Of a stretch of DNA of 7,289 bases, positions 1 through 6,035 are shown piece by piece. The position numbers and the translations under genes were made by a program. The notes under the pieces were generated by a model, which was not told where the DNA came from, ran no database searches, and saw only the letters and a list, made by a program, of their open reading frames with translations. Every line of letters starts with the position of its first letter. The stretch's first letter is position 1. This stretch comes from Geobacter sp. (lineage in GTDB: Bacteria; Desulfobacterota; Desulfuromonadia; Geobacterales; DSM-12255), in assembly GCA_012026855.1 (NCBI GenBank), contig VEOV01000039.1:1-7289 (forward strand). Reading direction: 5' to 3'.

Positions 1-1
1 C

Positions 2-673
2 AACCTGCCCCCGAGCACTGCCCTCCTCTGGTCTGGCACCATCCGCTACGTCCACCTGGTGCTCAAGCCGGCCTATGCTTCCAGCGGCCTGCCCCGCGGC
101 GAGATGCGGGTCGGTATCGTCTCCATGGTCATCATGGGAATCACCGGTATCATCCTGACCAAATTCCGGGTCGGCTCTCCCGAACTGCTGCTGCAGTCCC
201 GCTTCGGCATTCTGCTGCTGGTAAAGATCTCCCTCTACCTGGTCATGGTGACTTCGGCGGCCTTCGTAATCCTGGTAATCGGGCCGCGCCTGCACCGGAA
301 GCAGGACAGTGATGCCCCGCTGGTCAGCAGCGGTGACATGAGCACCGAGGAACTGGCCCGCTGCGACGGCAAGGAGGGGCGACCCGCCCTGTTTGCCCAT
401 GAAGGGGCGATCTACGATGCAACCGGCAGCCGTTTCTGGAAAATGGGGGGGCACATGGGACGCCACCAGGCAGGTGGCGACCTGACAGCGGTACTCTCCC
501 AGGCGCCCCATGGTGCCGAACTGCTGGCCAGGCTGCCTGCGGTGGGGCGTCTGGTTGCAGCCGCTTCCCGGCCGGCACCGCTGCACGAGCGGGTCTTTTT
601 CTTCATGGCCTACATGAACCTGGCAATCGTTTTCCTGATCGTACTGATCCTGGCGCTCTGGCGCTGGTGGTAA
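2..673 (+). CDS. CopD-like membrane protein with cytochrome b5-like domain (5' partial)
   Basis: This is the C-terminal part of a longer protein; the reading frame is open from base 2, so the GTG at 59 is unlikely to be the real start. The visible part begins with membrane-type sequence (WSGTIRYVHLVLKPAY). Two hydrophobic segments follow, at about nt 107-165 and 200-285, and resemble the end of a CopD-like transmembrane domain. A soluble region at about nt 340-560 matches the cytochrome b5-like heme/steroid-binding fold, with the signatures ALFAHEGAIYDATGSRFWK, HMGRHQAGGDLT and APHG. A last transmembrane helix ends in LALWRWW. The histidines of HMGRH are likely heme-ligand candidates. The protein is probably an inner-membrane redox or heme protein; its partner and substrate are unknown. 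The stop codon lies 30 nt before the kinase gene, so the two may be co-transcribed. The domain call is fairly sure, the function is not. Confidence 0.72.
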   Translation, partial: NLPPSTALLWSGTIRYVHLVLKPAYASSGLPRGEMRVGIVSMVIMGITGIILTKFRVGSPELLLQSRFGILLLVKISLYLVMVTSAAFVILVIGPRLHRKQDSDAPLVSSGDMSTEELARCDGKEGRPALFAHEGAIYDATGSRFWKMGGHMGRHQAGGDLTAVLSQAPHGAELLARLPAVGRLVAAASRPAPLHERVFFFMAYMNLAIVFLIVLILALWRWW

Positions 674-703
674 CAACAGGGGAGCCCGGGAGACAAGCAA
701 CCG

Positions 704-2647
704 ATGAGCAGCGAACTTTGCAAGCAAATTCTCGACCGGGTTATTGACGGTTACTGGAACTGGGATGTGGCTGCCGACAAGGCATTCCTGAGCAGGCGCT
801 ACTGCGAGCTGCTCGGCTGCCCCCCCGAGGAAACCTTCAACAGCAGCATATTCCTGACGCTCATCCACCCCGCCGATCTTCCCGGTATGACCGCCATCCT
901 TCGCGAATACCTTGAAGGCAGCCGGGAGAGTTCGACTGCCGAATTCCGCATTATCAGAAGGGACGGCTCAGTCATCTGGGTACAGGAACAGGCCAGTGTC
1001 GTTGACCGGGACGCTGCCGGGAAACCGCTCACAATGGTCGGCTGCGTAAGCGACATCACCGAGCGCAAGCTGGCCGAACAGGATCTCAAGACGAGCCACG
1101 AACTGCTGCGAAACCTTTCTGCACAGGTGCCCGGCGCCCTTTTCCAGACCCGCCTCTCCCCGGACGGACATTTCAGCACCCCCTATGCCAGCAGAGGGGT
1201 CATGGACATCTACGACATTAGGCCAGAAGAGATCGCCGAGGATGCCAGCCTGGTATTCGAACGTTTTCACCCCGAAGACCGGGACGGCATAGTGGCATCG
1301 ATTATGGAATCCGCCAGGACCCTGCAGCCGTGGAAGTATGAATACCGGGCAATCGTACCGGGCAAAGGAACCAAGTGGCTGCAGGGACTGTCGCAGCCCA
1401 TGCGGGAAGAGGACGGCAGCATTCTCTGGCACGGCTTCATCACCGACATCACGGCCAAAAAAGTGATGGAAATGGCTCTCAAGGTGAGCGAGGAGCGCTA
1501 TCGCCGCCTTTTTGAAGTGGAGTCCGATGCCATCTTTCTGGTCAATCTTACCACGGGGAGGTTCATCGATTCCAACCGGGCCGCGTCCGAAATCTACGGC
1601 TACAGCCGGGAAGAGCTGCTTGGCATGGTCTATACCGATGTTTCCGCGGAACCGGACATCTCCAGAAGTGTTGTGGAATCCGGCAAAACCCATGTCCCTC
1701 TCCGTTGGCACCGCCGCAAGGATGGTACCGTGTTCCCTGTGGAAATTTCCGGAGGTTACTTTGACATCCAGGGAGACCACATTCATGTGGCCGCGATCCG
1801 GGACATCAGTGAACGGATCAAGGCGGAGCAATTCAGGGAAGAGGCTCTGGAACAGCTGGAACGGCAGGTCGAAGAGCGCACGGCATCACTCACCGCAGCC
1901 AATGAACAGCTCTCCCGGGAGATTGAGGAGCGCAAGCAGTCAGAAATGGAATTGCTCGATTACCAGCGCAGGCTTGAGGAACTCGGCCTTGAGATTTCCA
2001 TTACCGAGGAACAGGTGCGCTGCGGCATCGCCAGTGAGCTGCACGATCAGGTTGGACAGTGCCTGATGCTAGGCAAGATCAAGGTCGACAGCCTGGCGGA
2101 CAGTGATCTCTCCCCTGAGCAACAGGCCACGGTCAAGACCCTTGAGCGGCTGCTGGAAAAGACCATCCATGACATCAGATCACTGACCTTCCAGCTACGG
2201 CCGCCGATTCTGGTACAGGCCGGACTGGAGGCAGCAGTCAGGTGGCTGGCCGACGAGTTCAAGGAACAGCATGGTCTGCTGGTGGAGTTTATCGATGACC
2301 GCCAACCGAAACCGCTTGCCGATGAGCTGCGCACCTACCTGTTTCAGGCGGTGCGGGAACTGCTGCTGAACGTGGCCAAACATGCGGGTAGCAACCGGGC
2401 CTCGGTCACCATGGGAAGAACCAATGACACCATAACCATCCGGGTAGAAGACACCGGCTCCGGCTTCGATCCTGCGACCGCAATCATGCGCCGGCAGCGT
2501 TCCGGCGGCTTCGGCCTGTTCAATGTACAGCAGCGCACCCAATACTTCGGCGGCAGCTTCACCATTGAAGCGTCACCAGGCTGCGGCTGCAAGGCAACCA
2601 TTATCGCCCCTCTGGTAACGGCAGCAGACCACAAAACAACCTCCTGA
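704..2647 (+). CDS. Soluble three-PAS sensor histidine kinase (HisKA_3 / NarL-type)
   Basis: The protein has 647 aa. Three PAS domains lie at about residues 12-122, 132-253 and 262-374; each closes with the typical PAC-like end (VSDITERK, ITDITAKK, IRDISERI). A charged coiled-coil linker follows at about 375-435. The HisKA_3 dimerisation box ELHDQVGQ carries the likely phospho-acceptor His447. The HATPase domain shows an N box (RELLLNVAKHAG, Asn556), a G1 box (DTGSGFD, from Asp583) and a G2 box (GGFGLFNVQQR). No transmembrane segment or signal peptide is seen, so it should sense a cytoplasmic or diffusible cue through its PAS domains; the ligand cannot be told. HisKA_3 kinases normally phosphorylate LuxR/NarL-type regulators, but none is encoded next to it here. 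GGGAGA at 688-693 supports the ATG at 704. It lies 30 nt after the cytochrome b5-like gene and is convergent with the next gene. Confidence 0.92.
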   Translation: MSSELCKQILDRVIDGYWNWDVAADKAFLSRRYCELLGCPPEETFNSSIFLTLIHPADLPGMTAILREYLEGSRESSTAEFRIIRRDGSVIWVQEQASVVDRDAAGKPLTMVGCVSDITERKLAEQDLKTSHELLRNLSAQVPGALFQTRLSPDGHFSTPYASRGVMDIYDIRPEEIAEDASLVFERFHPEDRDGIVASIMESARTLQPWKYEYRAIVPGKGTKWLQGLSQPMREEDGSILWHGFITDITAKKVMEMALKVSEERYRRLFEVESDAIFLVNLTTGRFIDSNRAASEIYGYSREELLGMVYTDVSAEPDISRSVVESGKTHVPLRWHRRKDGTVFPVEISGGYFDIQGDHIHVAAIRDISERIKAEQFREEALEQLERQVEERTASLTAANEQLSREIEERKQSEMELLDYQRRLEELGLEISITEEQVRCGIASELHDQVGQCLMLGKIKVDSLADSDLSPEQQATVKTLERLLEKTIHDIRSLTFQLRPPILVQAGLEAAVRWLADEFKEQHGLLVEFIDDRQPKPLADELRTYLFQAVRELLLNVAKHAGSNRASVTMGRTNDTITIRVEDTGSGFDPATAIMRRQRSGGFGLFNVQQRTQYFGGSFTIEASPGCGCKATIIAPLVTAADHKTTS

Positions 2648-2726
2648 ACCCAGCCAACCATCGGCCAGACACACAGGGCCTGAACAGCTGCAGTTTTAAG
2701 ACCGGCAGGAAGATGACCTGCTGTTG

Positions 2727-3140
2727 TCACGGCTCTGGCGGACAATCAACCGTAGGTGCCAGACGCATCTTCGGAAACATGGCTGCCGGCATTTCTGCCA
2801 TCCGCTCCGGACCTAGCCTGGTCAACTCTTCCCGGAAACGCTCCGCTTCGGCAATCAGCCGTGCAATCTCTATCCGCTGGCAGACAGGCCTGACACGCTG
2901 CAGATAGCCTATACCCCCACCCAGAAGTGAGATTGCCCCACCGTAATTGCCGTTGCGCCAGTGATGCAGGGCAACGGCAACCTGTAGCAGCCCCTGGTAA
3001 AACCAGCGCGGCTCGTCTTCCGAACCGACCCAGAGGTCTTCAAGGGTCTCGTGGCAGTCAAACCAGTCGCCGCGATTGAATTCACCCAAAGCCTTCAGAA
3101 TCGCACCAGATGGAGCATCACTGCAGTCAGTCCTTCCCAT
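2727..3140 (-). CDS. DUF309 domain-containing protein
   Basis: This small soluble protein of 137 aa matches the DUF309 family: FNRGDWFDCHETLEDLW (residues 21-37, with His30, Glu31, Glu34 and Trp37), then WFYQGLLQVAVALHHWRNGN (46-65) and GGAISLLGGGIGYL. The family is all-helical and its biochemical function is not established; the His/Glu cluster might bind a metal, which is inference. The C-terminal 30 residues or so (from about LTRLGPERM) look less conserved. The ATG at 3140 is preceded by GGGAGG (plus strand 3145-3150) at a short 4-nt spacing. The gene begins 41 nt after the DoxX gene ends on the same strand, so the two are probably one operon. It converges on the histidine kinase gene with 79 nt between the stop codons. 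Family assignment is confident; the role is unknown. Confidence 0.85.
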   Translation of the reverse strand: MGRTDCSDAPSGAILKALGEFNRGDWFDCHETLEDLWVGSEDEPRWFYQGLLQVAVALHHWRNGNYGGAISLLGGGIGYLQRVRPVCQRIEIARLIAEAERFREELTRLGPERMAEMPAAMFPKMRLAPTVDCPPEP

Positions 3141-3181
3141 CAGTCCTCCCCGTTAGCAGGCTTGCGCAACGCTTTCGGTTG

Positions 3182-3595
3182 TTACTGACCACCGCCGGCA
3201 CGGCCTCCCCCTCGCCCCATCAGGGAGTCAATACTCCAGCTGCCGCCCCCCTGGGCAGCAATGAACAGGAATACGAAGCAGTAGAGTACAGCCAGTTCCC
3301 CCTGGTTGACCAATGGCAGCAGCGCCTTGGTGCCGTGGCCAATCCAGTAGGCAAAGGCCATCTGGCCGCTGGTTATGAAGGCAGCCCAATTGGTGAACAG
3401 GCCAATCATGATCAGCAAGCCGCCAAACAGCTCAATGGGTCCGGCAACGTAGGTTATGAACGCCGGCACCCCAGGGGGCATACCGGGCGGGAAGCCGAAC
3501 AGCTTCTGCACTCCGTGCCAGAGGAACAGGAAACCGACCACGATCCGCATCAGGGCATAACAGCCTGCACTGTATCTTGACATGAAAAATCTCAT
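3182..3595 (-). CDS. DoxX family membrane protein
   Basis: This integral membrane protein has 137 aa. The DoxX signature is seen near the N terminus (RIVVGFLFLWHGVQKLFGF, residues 17-35), followed by hydrophobic segments at about 45-66 (GPIELFGGLLIMIGLFT), 70-85 and 100-116 (ELAVLYCFVFLFIAAQ). This gives the four-helix layout normal for the family. DoxX proteins are inner-membrane proteins tied in different bacteria to thiosulfate:quinone oxidoreductase or to redox stress complexes; no partner subunit is present here, so the exact role stays open. The C-terminal tail is rich in Gly and Arg (MGRGGGRAGGGQ), probably a disordered, positively charged cytoplasmic end. The ATG at 3595 has a near-perfect Shine-Dalgarno AAGGAGGTG (plus 3601-3609), which favours it over the internal Met5. 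It is the first gene of a probable two-gene unit with the DUF309 gene. Confidence 0.88.
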   Translation of the reverse strand: MRFFMSRYSAGCYALMRIVVGFLFLWHGVQKLFGFPPGMPPGVPAFITYVAGPIELFGGLLIMIGLFTNWAAFITSGQMAFAYWIGHGTKALLPLVNQGELAVLYCFVFLFIAAQGGGSWSIDSLMGRGGGRAGGGQ

Positions 3596-3639
3596 GGTGG
3601 CACCTCCTTGCCATGCATCTGCCCAACCACTACAAGATA

Positions 3640-3668
3640 ATTTTAGTCCTTTTCAAATACCAAGCCAA
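3640..3668 (-). promoter_or_regulatory. Sigma70-type promoter for the DoxX gene
   Basis: Read on the minus strand, TTGGCT (3668-3663; 4 of 6 to the consensus -35) is followed by exactly 17 nt and then TAAAAT (3645-3640; 5 of 6 to the consensus -10). Transcription would begin near 3633, leaving a leader of about 37 nt that contains the AAGGAGGTG ribosome site. The A+T-rich block stands out from its G+C-rich surroundings. Confidence 0.6.
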
Positions 3669-3698
3669 TGAATAAATTGCACAGACTCCGGCCACTTG

Positions 3699-3731
3699 AA
3701 AAACTAAAGGCGGCCTATTGGCCGCCTTTAG
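3699..3731 (-). terminator. Intrinsic terminator of the msrA-gap unit
   Basis: A perfect 12-bp inverted repeat (arms 3704-3715 and 3720-3731, CTAAAGGCGGCC with a 4-nt loop) is followed on the minus strand by TTTTT (3703-3699). It lies 31 nt after the stop codon of the gap gene and upstream of the DoxX promoter, so it separates the two minus-strand units. There is no T-run after the hairpin on the plus strand, so the direction is clear. Confidence 0.9.
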
Positions 3732-3762
3732 CAGTACTATCCCTGTGATGGTTTGCCGCCGT

Positions 3763-5208
3763 CTAAGCAGGCAGGTTCGGCAATTCCAGCCCGGCCATTT
3801 TTTGTACCATGCGCACTACCTGGCAGCTGTAACCGAATTCATTGTCATACCAGACGTAGAGGACGCAACGATTCCCCTGGACAATTGTTGCCAGGGAATC
3901 GACCACCCCGGCATGGCGGGAACCGACAAAATCGCTGGAACCGACCTCCGGCGAATTGGTGTAGTCGATCTGGTGCTGCAATGGCGAGTCTAGGGAGACA
4001 TTGCGCAAAAAGCCATTCAGCTCCGCCACTGTTGTCGCCTTGGCCAGTTCCAGATTGAGGATTGCCAGGGAGACGTTGGGGGTCGGCACCCGGATGGCGT
4101 TACCGGTGAGCTTGCCGCTCAGTTCCGGAATAACTTTGGCAACCGCCTTGGCAGCGCCGGTTTCGGTTATAACCATGTTGAGCGGGGCACTCCGGCCGCG
4201 CCGCGACGCCTTGTGATAGTTGTCGATCAGGTTCTGGTCATTGGTGTAGGAATGGCAGGTCTCCATGTGCCCCTGAACGATGCCGAAACGGTCGCTGATC
4301 GCTTTCATCACCGGCACGATGGCGTTGGTGGTGCAGCTTGCTGCGGAGAAGATCGCCTCTTCGGCAGTGATCAGTTCGTTGTTGACGCCGGAGACCACAT
4401 TGGGGATATCACCCTTGCCTGGCGCTGTCAGGATTACCTTGGTGATGCCGGGCGCCTGCAGATGCCGCCCCAGGCCTTCGCGGTCACGCCATTTACCGGT
4501 GTTGTCGATGAGAATGGCATTATGGATGCCATACTGGGTGTAATCAACACTCTCCGGTGAGTCGGCATAAATGATCCGGATCATGTTGCCGTTGGCAATG
4601 ATGGCGTTCTCTTCCTCGTCTATGGTGATAATGCCATGGAAATGGCCATGGATCGAGTCGCGCCGCAGCAGACTGGCCCGCTTGACCAGGTCGTCGGCAC
4701 TCCCCTTGCGCACTACGGCAGCCCTGATGCGCAGTTTTTCCCCGCTACCCGCCTTCTCGATCAGGATTCTTGCCAACAGCCGGCCGATGCGGCCAAAGCC
4801 GTAAAGGACGATATCGCGCGGCTCATCCAGCACCATGGATTTACCGGTATTGACGCTTGCCAGCTGCTTGCGGATAAAATCATCAGCTGCAATGCCGCCA
4901 CCATCATTCTGGAAGCTGACGGTAAGTTTGCCGAGATCTATTCTTGCCGGTGCAAGATCAAGCCTGCTGATGGCTTCCAGCAGGGGGAAGGTTTCCACTA
5001 CTGTCAGCTCGTTGTCGAGTATCTGCCTGGCAAAGCGGTGTGCCTTGAGAATGTCGATGGTAGAACTGTTTACCAGTGAGCGGCCATACACGGTGATGAC
5101 AACGTTGTGATCCCGGTAAAGACGGCCGATCAGGGGGAGCATCAGTTCGGCATACTCCTCCTGCTGCTGCCAATCCCGCAGGTAGTCGCTCTGCTTGCTG
5201 TTATTCAT
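3763..5208 (-). CDS. gap: Glyceraldehyde-3-phosphate dehydrogenase, long form
   Basis: The protein has 481 aa, against about 330-340 for ordinary GapA. It would oxidatively phosphorylate glyceraldehyde 3-phosphate in the cytoplasm, or run the reverse reaction. An N-terminal extension of about 130 residues, with no signal peptide, precedes the Rossmann motif YGFGRIGR (136-143). The catalytic site is intact: SCTTN with Cys292, the HSYTNDQ stretch with His319, the phosphate-site region TETGAAKA (348-355) and the C-terminal WYDNEFGYS (453-461). This matches the known family of long GAPDHs found in various proteobacteria. The residues after the second Rossmann strand are AAVVRKGSADD, so the usual acidic NAD-selecting residue is missing and NADP use is possible (inference). 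The longest frame starts at 5223, but AGGAGG at 5215-5220 lies inside that extension, 6 nt before the ATG at 5208, which fixes the start. It lies 109 nt downstream of msrA. Confidence 0.93.
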   Translation of the reverse strand: MNNSKQSDYLRDWQQQEEYAELMLPLIGRLYRDHNVVITVYGRSLVNSSTIDILKAHRFARQILDNELTVVETFPLLEAISRLDLAPARIDLGKLTVSFQNDGGGIAADDFIRKQLASVNTGKSMVLDEPRDIVLYGFGRIGRLLARILIEKAGSGEKLRIRAAVVRKGSADDLVKRASLLRRDSIHGHFHGIITIDEEENAIIANGNMIRIIYADSPESVDYTQYGIHNAILIDNTGKWRDREGLGRHLQAPGITKVILTAPGKGDIPNVVSGVNNELITAEEAIFSAASCTTNAIVPVMKAISDRFGIVQGHMETCHSYTNDQNLIDNYHKASRRGRSAPLNMVITETGAAKAVAKVIPELSGKLTGNAIRVPTPNVSLAILNLELAKATTVAELNGFLRNVSLDSPLQHQIDYTNSPEVGSSDFVGSRHAGVVDSLATIVQGNRCVLYVWYDNEFGYSCQVVRMVQKMAGLELPNLPA

Positions 5209-5214
5209 TGCCTG

Positions 5215-5220
5215 CCTCCT
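5215..5220 (-). promoter_or_regulatory. Ribosome binding site fixing the gap start
   Basis: AGGAGG on the minus strand sits 6 nt before the ATG at 5208. The alternative in-frame ATG at 5223 would place this site inside the coding region and has no comparable site of its own, so the shorter 481-aa product is preferred. Confidence 0.75.
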
Positions 5221-5222
5221 CA

Positions 5223-5232
5223 TTAACAGTTG
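5223..5232. repeat. 10-bp direct repeat, copy 1 (gap-proximal)
   Basis: TTAACAGTTG occurs here and again, identical, at 5281-5290, in the intergenic region upstream of gap. The core AACAGTT is a palindrome around its central base, as expected of a small operator half-site. This copy lies just upstream of the gap ribosome site. No regulator can be named. Confidence 0.4.
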
Positions 5233-5280
5233 GTCTGGCCGGTCATTACAGCACTTCAGCTATTCCTTGTCCACCGATTT

Positions 5281-5290
5281 TTAACAGTTG
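5281..5290. repeat. 10-bp direct repeat, copy 2 (msrA-proximal)
   Basis: This is the second exact copy of TTAACAGTTG, 58 bp from the first, start to start. It overlaps one arm (GTTGCG, 5287-5292) of a 6-bp inverted repeat whose other arm is CGCAAC at 5306-5311. That hairpin has a 13-nt loop and no following T-run on the minus strand, so it is a poor terminator for msrA. Confidence 0.4.
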
Positions 5291-5317
5291 CGTACAACAA
5301 ACAGCCGCAACGGTACC

Positions 5318-5839
5318 TCAATCCCGCAGATAATGGCAGGTATAACCGTGGGGATTCTTGATCAGGTAGTCCTGATGGTACTCTTCGGCACGCCACCAGT
5401 CGCCTGCCGGGGACACCTCCGTAACCACCGGCCGGCGCCATTTGCCGCCGGCATCCACCTCGGCCTTCACCTCAAGGGCAGTGATGCGCTGGGCTTCCGA
5501 GTGGTAAAAGATGGCACTGCGATATGAGGTGCCCAGGTCATTACCCTGGCGGTTGAGGGTGGTGGGATCATGTATCCTGAAGAAGAAGCGGAGCAGCTCT
5601 GCAAAGGACGTTACCCCCGGATCGAACCAGATGCGAACCGCTTCGGCATGTCCTTCATGGTTATGGTAGGTGGCATTGGCCACACTGCCGCCGGTATAGC
5701 CCACTTCGGTCCTGAGAACACCGGGCTGCCTGCGGAGCAGCTCCTCCAGCCCCCAGAAACAGCCGCCGGCAAGGGTGGCAACTTCTTCCGCCGCTGCTTG
5801 TGAACTGTTGTCCAGTGCGCTTCCAATTGTGTGCTCCAT
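5318..5839 (-). CDS. msrA: Peptide-methionine (S)-S-oxide reductase MsrA
   Basis: This enzyme reduces the S-epimer of methionine sulfoxide in proteins, using thioredoxin-type electrons, and acts in repair of oxidative damage. The 173-aa product has the hallmark active site GGCFWGLE with nucleophile Cys27, then EVGYTGG, the HAEAVRIWFDP segment, the IHDPTTLNRQGNDLGTSYRS block and EEYHQDYL. The C-terminal NPHGYTCHY supplies Cys168 as the likely resolving cysteine. There is no signal peptide, so it is cytoplasmic; the first 15-20 residues are a variable tail. The longest frame would begin at a TTG at 5860 with no ribosome site. The ATG at 5839 is preceded by GAGGTGG (plus 5842-5848) and is preferred. 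It is the upstream partner of gap on the minus strand and is divergent from the rhodanese-YceI gene. No msrB is in this window. Confidence 0.95.
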   Translation of the reverse strand: MEHTIGSALDNSSQAAAEEVATLAGGCFWGLEELLRRQPGVLRTEVGYTGGSVANATYHNHEGHAEAVRIWFDPGVTSFAELLRFFFRIHDPTTLNRQGNDLGTSYRSAIFYHSEAQRITALEVKAEVDAGGKWRRPVVTEVSPAGDWWRAEEYHQDYLIKNPHGYTCHYLRD

Positions 5840-5841
5840 AG

Positions 5842-5848
5842 CCACCTC
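5842..5848 (-). promoter_or_regulatory. Ribosome binding site fixing the msrA start
   Basis: GAGGTGG on the minus strand lies just before the ATG at 5839; the GAGG core is 5 nt away. The in-frame TTG at 5860 lacks any purine-rich site upstream, so the ATG is the better start. Confidence 0.55.
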
Positions 5849-5865
5849 GGTGCTGTGCAATTGCG

Positions 5866-5902
5866 GTTATATGGTAAAGTATACCACCATCGGCAAAAAT
5901 GG
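5866..5902 (-). promoter_or_regulatory. Putative msrA promoter region
   Basis: Two -10-like hexamers are seen on the minus strand: TATAAC (5871-5866) and TATACT (5883-5878), each 5 of 6 to the consensus. TTGCCG upstream (about 5896-5891) could serve as a -35 for the first, with a long 19-nt spacer. The hexamers sit around a small inverted repeat, TGGTA-5 nt-TACCA (5872-5886), which could be an operator. The location is well placed for msrA, but which hexamer is used is unclear. Confidence 0.35.
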
Positions 5903-5976
5903 GGGCCAGGCAGCTTCTTGCCTTACAGCCAGACCGGCGAGCTGCGGCACCGCGCCGGGCTGACACAGCAACCGTC

Positions 5977-6006
5977 TGGCAAATTTTTTCAAGGGAGCGC
6001 TATAAT
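5977..6006 (+). promoter_or_regulatory. Sigma70-type promoter for the rhodanese-YceI gene
   Basis: An exact TATAAT lies at 6001-6006, within TATAATATAG. The best -35 candidate, TGGCAA at 5977-5982, is weak (3 of 6) with an 18-nt spacer, so an activator may help. Transcription would start near 6013, leaving a leader of about 23 nt with the ribosome site AGGAGGTG (6023-6030). Confidence 0.6.
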
Positions 6007-6035
6007 ATAGGTGTCAAACAGCAGGAGGTGTAATC

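Noticed and set aside
968..1831. A 287-codon open frame on the minus strand, antisense to the histidine kinase
   Set aside because: It lies wholly within a well-supported kinase gene, shows no recognisable domain, and long antisense frames are common in G+C-rich coding DNA.
1512..2066. A 184-codon plus-strand frame inside the kinase gene
   Set aside because: It is a shifted frame of the kinase with low-complexity Ser/Pro/Arg-rich composition and no domain; the kinase frame is continuous, so there is no frameshift to explain.
2648..2726. Possible bidirectional terminator between the kinase and DUF309 genes
   Set aside because: Only a 5-bp stem (GCAGG/CCTGC, 2705-2721), extending into the gap edge without a T-run, is seen; it is too weak to call.
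3110..3580. A 156-codon plus-strand frame opposite the DoxX gene
   Set aside because: It is antisense to the DoxX gene, which has clear family motifs, a strong ribosome site and a promoter.
4213..4560. Plus-strand frames opposite gap (also at 4636-5079)
   Set aside because: They are antisense shadows of a strongly conserved dehydrogenase, with no ribosome sites or domains.
5287..5311. Inverted repeat GTTGCG/CGCAAC as a terminator of msrA
   Set aside because: It has a 6-bp stem with a 13-nt loop and no T-run in the direction of transcription; a chance hairpin or regulatory element is as likely.
5977..5991. Sigma54-type promoter suggested by TGGC upstream of the rhodanese-YceI gene
   Set aside because: The GC expected at the -12 position is absent, and an exact sigma70 TATAAT lies just downstream.
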